Assembly (NCBI GenBank): GCA_018660305.1
Contig: JABJKO010000156.1
Coordinates: forward strand, 1-7,199
Source: Rhodospirillaceae bacterium
GTDB lineage: Bacteria; Pseudomonadota; Alphaproteobacteria; MPNO01; UBA2964
DNA length: 7,199 nt
Direction of reading: 5' to 3'
Made by a program: the position numbers and the translations under genes. The stretch's first letter is position 1, and each line of letters starts with the position of its first letter. Positions 4,803 through 7,199 of this stretch are shown in pieces. The notes below the pieces were generated by a model. It had not been told where the DNA came from. It did no database searches and saw only the letters and a program-made list of their open reading frames with translations.

Positions 4803-5549
4803 TCACCAATTGGTTTCCTCGCGCACCTGTCGGCGCCACAGATCCCAGGCCCGCATGCAGGCGCCCTGGTTGGGCACGTCCGCCAGGCGGCCTTCCTCTT
4901 CATCCAGCGCGGCCACACGTCCGCCGCCGCTGAGGGCGACGGTCCAGTGCTGGACGCGGGAATTGACCTCCGTATAGACGGCGCGGAACACAGCCATCTG
5001 CAACGTCGCCCCACAGGCCACGGAGCCGTGGGCGCGCATGAGGGCGATATCCTTGTCGTGCAGGCATTCGGCAAAGGCGACACCCTTGGTGCCGTCGCTG
5101 ACCAGCATATCGGTGGCGCCGAACTTCTCGCTGATGTCAAACACCGGGACGCCCGCTGCCAGGAAAGCCGCATTGTGGAACATGGCCTGTATGGGGGTGT
5201 CGACGAGGCCGAAGGGAATTACCGATGGCGAGTGGCTGTGAACGATGGAATGGAGATCCGGCCGGGCTTTGTAGATTTCCCCGTGGATAAATCTCTCAAG
5301 AAAGGTTCCGCGCCCGTTTGCGTTACAGGGTTCGCTATCCAGATTGAATTCGATGATATCGTCCGGCGTCACCAGTGCCGGCGCCATGGCGCGCGACATG
5401 AAATAACGCTCCGGTGCATCGGGGTGTCGGTGCGAGATATGACCGAAGGCGTCGACCACGCCGCGCTCGGCCAGAATGCGGCTTGCCGCCGCCAGATCCG
5501 CGGTGAATTCGGCCGAGACCGGGCCGCCGGAAACCGGCTCGTCGCTCAT
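4803..5549 (-). CDS. Class II aldolase/adducin family protein 1, decarboxylase-like (248 aa)
   Basis: Same fold as its downstream neighbour, but closer in style to the decarboxylase branch (3,4-dihydroxyphthalate and methylpyridine-dicarboxylate decarboxylase-like proteins); that placement is recall, not alignment. Visible motifs are DAFGHISHRHP (33-43), MSRAMAPALVTPDDI (51-65), E85 in FLERFIHGEIY, the metal ligands H104-x-H106 (IVHSHSPSVIPFG) and H174 (RAHGSVACG), followed by the helix AVFRAVYTEVN. No signal peptide is seen, so it should be cytoplasmic. The ATG at 5549 follows GAAGGGAAG with good spacing; a TTG eight codons upstream has its GGAGG too close. It starts 53 bp after the Rieske gene and precedes aldolase 2 by 22 bp. 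If the Rieske product is a hydroxylated aromatic dicarboxylate, this is the natural decarboxylase; an aldol cleavage role is equally allowed by the fold. Confidence 0.9.
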   Translation of the reverse strand: MSDEPVSGGPVSAEFTADLAAASRILAERGVVDAFGHISHRHPDAPERYFMSRAMAPALVTPDDIIEFNLDSEPCNANGRGTFLERFIHGEIYKARPDLHSIVHSHSPSVIPFGLVDTPIQAMFHNAAFLAAGVPVFDISEKFGATDMLVSDGTKGVAFAECLHDKDIALMRAHGSVACGATLQMAVFRAVYTEVNSRVQHWTVALSGGGRVAALDEEEGRLADVPNQGACMRAWDLWRRQVREETNW

Positions 5550-5602
5550 ATCCGTTCTTCCCTTCTGTGGCAATGCCTCCGCGCCAAGTCACGGGGGACG
5601 GT

Positions 5603-6889
5603 TTACACCGTCGTTCGCATCTTGCCTTCCGCGGCAACCATGTCATCCTGACAGGCTTCCGCGTAGTTCAGCTCGGGGTCGAGCACCACCGCAATGGAGC
5701 GAACTTTCATATGCTCGGGATCGCGTCCCGGTGGCATGATGCCCTTATCCCGCAAATCGGTCGCTGCCCGCCGTAGTCGATTGCGGGTCAGGACGATGCC
5801 GTAATCGGTCTGGACCAGATTTTCCCTGGTCCGGTCGATAATCGGCCCCATGGATTCCTGAAGGCTGCCATCCTGCATGGCGAAACCCGCGATACCGGAA
5901 TAGGATTCGCCGTTCTTCTGGGCCTCACGATCCATCATGTAGTCATTGGTCTTGTTCTGCACCGGAATATAGGTGCCGGGAATCAGAGGGGCGTGAATAC
6001 CCTTGCCGTCGAGGCAGGCCTGGCGCTCCTCGGGCTTAAGCGGTCGGTTCGGGTGATAATCGTAGCTCCAGGTCCAGCAATTGTCGTCATTGATGGGAAC
6101 CCAGAAATGCCCATGCTGCGGATGATCGGCGCGCGGCGGTATCATGGTGAAACAGGGCATGACCCATTGGGTCACGCGCCAGTAATATTTGCCCTCTTCG
6201 GCATTCCGGCGGGCACCGATATAGAGCCCGCCCTCCGACGGCGATACGTCGAAAAACGGTTTCAAATCACCTAAATTATAGTTGTTTGCCTTGGCCCCCT
6301 TGAACAGTGGATCCCGCTCCAGTTCCTGAGAGTGCAGGAACGAAACATGGCTGGAATCGATGCCGCCTTCCAGGGCCTGCAGCCAGTTGCATTCCTGAAG
6401 GCGCTTGGTGGCTACGGTCTGTTCCGGGGCGACGGTGGCAAATTCCCACTCGGGTTCCGGAGGCCGGTTATCCGGGTCGCCCATATGGGTCCAGAGGATT
6501 TCACCCACCTTGATCAGCGGATAGGCCTGAAGCTTCACTGTTTCGCGGAATTCATGGTTGTCGGGTTCCGAGGGGATATCGACACAGTTTCCGTTCACGT
6601 CGAATTTCCAGCCGTGATAGGGGCAGCGCAAACCGCATTCCTCATTGCGCGCGAACCACAGCGAGACACGGCGATGGGCGCAGAATTCCTCAATCAGGCC
6701 ATAATTCCCGTCAGTATCGCGGAACGCGATCATCTTTTCGCCCAGAAGTTCGCAGCGAACCGGCGGGCAATCATTTTCAGGAAGTTCCTCGGCCAGCATG
6801 GCCGGCATCCAGTACTGGCGAAACAGATCGCCCATTGCTGTGCCCTTGTCTGTCTGCGTCAGCAACTCGTTTACTTCTTTACGAAGCAT
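5603..6889 (-). CDS. Rieske non-haem iron oxygenase, alpha subunit (phthalate 4,5-dioxygenase type, 428 aa)
   Basis: Hydroxylates or O-demethylates an aromatic substrate using electrons passed by a separate reductase. The N-terminal Rieske domain (about 25-130) has the [2Fe-2S] ligands C70-x-H72 (FCAHRR) and C89-x2-H92 (CPYHGWKFD). The catalytic domain has the mononuclear iron motif D178-x2-H181-x4-H186 in ALEGGIDSSHVSFLH, with D340 in AMQDGSLQES as a likely third-ligand region. The opening (TAMGDLFRQYWMPAMLAEELPE) and the QESMGP segment are characteristic of the phthalate 4,5-dioxygenase oxygenase group, which works without a beta subunit. Length is normal for the family. The ATG at 6889 has AAGGAG (6897-6902) seven bases away. 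It is first in the operon. No ferredoxin reductase (needed for activity) is present in the window, so it must be elsewhere. The substrate is not deducible. Confidence 0.95.
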   Translation of the reverse strand: MLRKEVNELLTQTDKGTAMGDLFRQYWMPAMLAEELPENDCPPVRCELLGEKMIAFRDTDGNYGLIEEFCAHRRVSLWFARNEECGLRCPYHGWKFDVNGNCVDIPSEPDNHEFRETVKLQAYPLIKVGEILWTHMGDPDNRPPEPEWEFATVAPEQTVATKRLQECNWLQALEGGIDSSHVSFLHSQELERDPLFKGAKANNYNLGDLKPFFDVSPSEGGLYIGARRNAEEGKYYWRVTQWVMPCFTMIPPRADHPQHGHFWVPINDDNCWTWSYDYHPNRPLKPEERQACLDGKGIHAPLIPGTYIPVQNKTNDYMMDREAQKNGESYSGIAGFAMQDGSLQESMGPIIDRTRENLVQTDYGIVLTRNRLRRAATDLRDKGIMPPGRDPEHMKVRSIAVVLDPELNYAEACQDDMVAAEGKMRTTV

Positions 6890-6896
6890 TTTTGTT

Positions 6897-6902
6897 CTCC
6901 TT
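6897..6902 (-). promoter_or_regulatory. Ribosome binding site of the Rieske gene
   Basis: AAGGAG on the minus strand lies seven bases before the ATG at 6889. It is among the best Shine-Dalgarno sequences in the window and fixes the operon's first start. Confidence 0.75.
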
Positions 6903-6989
6903 CAATTACGTCTCCCCCGGTTCTGCCTATGGTGCGAACCGTGTATGGGTCAATTTTTACGATATCTAGCCTGTTTCGGCCAACTTTTT

Positions 6990-7014
6990 CGTGACAATAC
7001 GTGATTCTACGCAC
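6990..7014 (+). repeat. Helically phased CGTGA repeats
   Basis: CGTGA occurs at 6990-6994 and 7000-7004, and the related CGCAC at 7010-7014, at an exact 10-bp period and separated by AT-rich pentamers. Face-of-helix phasing in the middle of a divergent promoter region suggests a tandem transcription-factor site. The third copy is imperfect, so chance is possible. Confidence 0.35.
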
Positions 7015-7084
7015 TGCATGCCGTTGACAGAGGCGTTCCCCATGGGCGAAGACGGCACCTGACGCCGAAGAAAGAGACGCCTCC

Positions 7085-7199
7085 ATGCCCTTCGCAGACA
7101 TCGATGGAATAAAAACGCGATACGAAATTATGGGCGACGGTCCCGCCCTTCTGATGTATTCGCCGGGCGGATTTGATGCGCGGGTCGAACAATGGAGCA
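7085..7199 (+). CDS. Alpha/beta hydrolase, N-terminal fragment (runs off the window)
   Basis: The 38 visible codons begin MPFADIDGIKTRYEIMGDGP and continue with LLMYSPGGFDARVEQWS. This is the classic N-terminus of an alpha/beta-hydrolase fold protein: the first strands, then G-x-G-P before strand beta-3, then the oxyanion-hole region, here SPGGFD rather than the more usual HGxx. The nucleophile elbow and catalytic triad lie outside the window. No strong Shine-Dalgarno is seen; AAGAAAGAG lies about ten bases upstream. It is divergent from the Rieske operon and shares its control region, so it may act in the same pathway, for example opening an ester or a ring-cleavage product. That role is inference. 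Confidence 0.8.
   Translation, partial: MPFADIDGIKTRYEIMGDGPALLMYSPGGFDARVEQWS

Larger units (their letters stand above)
6890..7084. promoter_or_regulatory. Divergent control region between the Rieske operon and the hydrolase gene
   Basis: This 195-bp stretch holds no gene and must contain both promoters. For the operon, TTGACC (6948-6953, minus strand) with CATAGG 16 bp further (6926-6931) is a weak candidate. For the hydrolase, a perfect -35 TTGACA occurs at 7024-7029, but no good -10 follows at 16-18 bp. The spacer there contains the palindrome CCCATGGG (7039-7046). GAGGCGT (7030-7036) and ACGCCTC (7077-7083) are inverted repeats 40 bp apart, the latter just before the hydrolase start. 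No regulator gene is visible in the window. Confidence 0.5.

Noticed and set aside
4781..5173. N-terminal extension of aldolase 2 into the preceding gene
   Set aside because: The translation is Arg/Pro/Ser/Cys-rich shadow of aldolase 1, and the ATG at 4780 has its own Shine-Dalgarno and the family N-terminus.
4947..5651. Plus-strand open frame of 234 codons
   Set aside because: Antisense to aldolase 1 and the Rieske 3' end; no motif and no good ribosome binding site.
6332..6994. Plus-strand open frame of 220 codons
   Set aside because: Antisense to the Rieske domain region, whose iron-sulfur ligands make the minus-strand gene certain.
1..7199. CRISPR array or insertion sequence
   Set aside because: No regularly spaced repeats with unique spacers, and no transposase or IS-type terminal repeats, were seen.

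Overview
The window joins two unrelated pieces of what is probably an alphaproteobacterial chromosome. That assignment is inferred from protein style, moderately high GC and Shine-Dalgarno use; no sequence comparison was run. The join is at an intact minus-strand tRNA-Arg(CCU) gene (3049-3125).

Left part (1 to about 3048): the integrase end of an integrated element. The last plus-strand gene is a tyrosine recombinase whose 3' end lies about 100 bp from the 3' end of the tRNA, the usual layout of an island inserted into a tRNA gene. A gene of the same length (376 codons) ends 3 bp before it and encodes an uncharacterised protein with a C-terminal four-cysteine zinc-ribbon-like motif and a very basic tail. 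Divergent from this pair are a small AlpA/excisionase-like DNA-binding protein and a winged-helix-like protein. The 90-bp gap between the two transcription units holds two inverted repeats, one in the spacer of a plausible promoter and one directly before the zinc-ribbon start codon. It looks like a compact control switch for integration and excision. The other end of the element is outside the window.

Right part (3126-7199): a minus-strand catabolic-looking operon, transcribed in the order Rieske oxygenase alpha subunit (phthalate 4,5-dioxygenase type), class II aldolase/decarboxylase 1, class II aldolase/decarboxylase 2, AroE-like dehydrogenase. Gaps are 53, 22 and 58 bp. A divergent alpha/beta-hydrolase gene starts at 7085 and runs off the window. 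The intergenic region between them contains helically phased CGTGA repeats and is the likely control region.

The family mix (Rieske oxygenase, class II aldolase-fold decarboxylases or aldolases, NAD(P)-dependent dehydrogenase, hydrolase) suggests breakdown of an aromatic or alicyclic carboxylate or ester. The AroE-like protein keeps the catalytic Lys/Asp pair but has Ser-Cys in place of the Asn-Thr that normally contacts shikimate, so it may not be the biosynthetic enzyme. The substrate cannot be read from the sequence. The possibly undescribed system here is this four-gene pathway; the integrase control locus is a second, smaller candidate.
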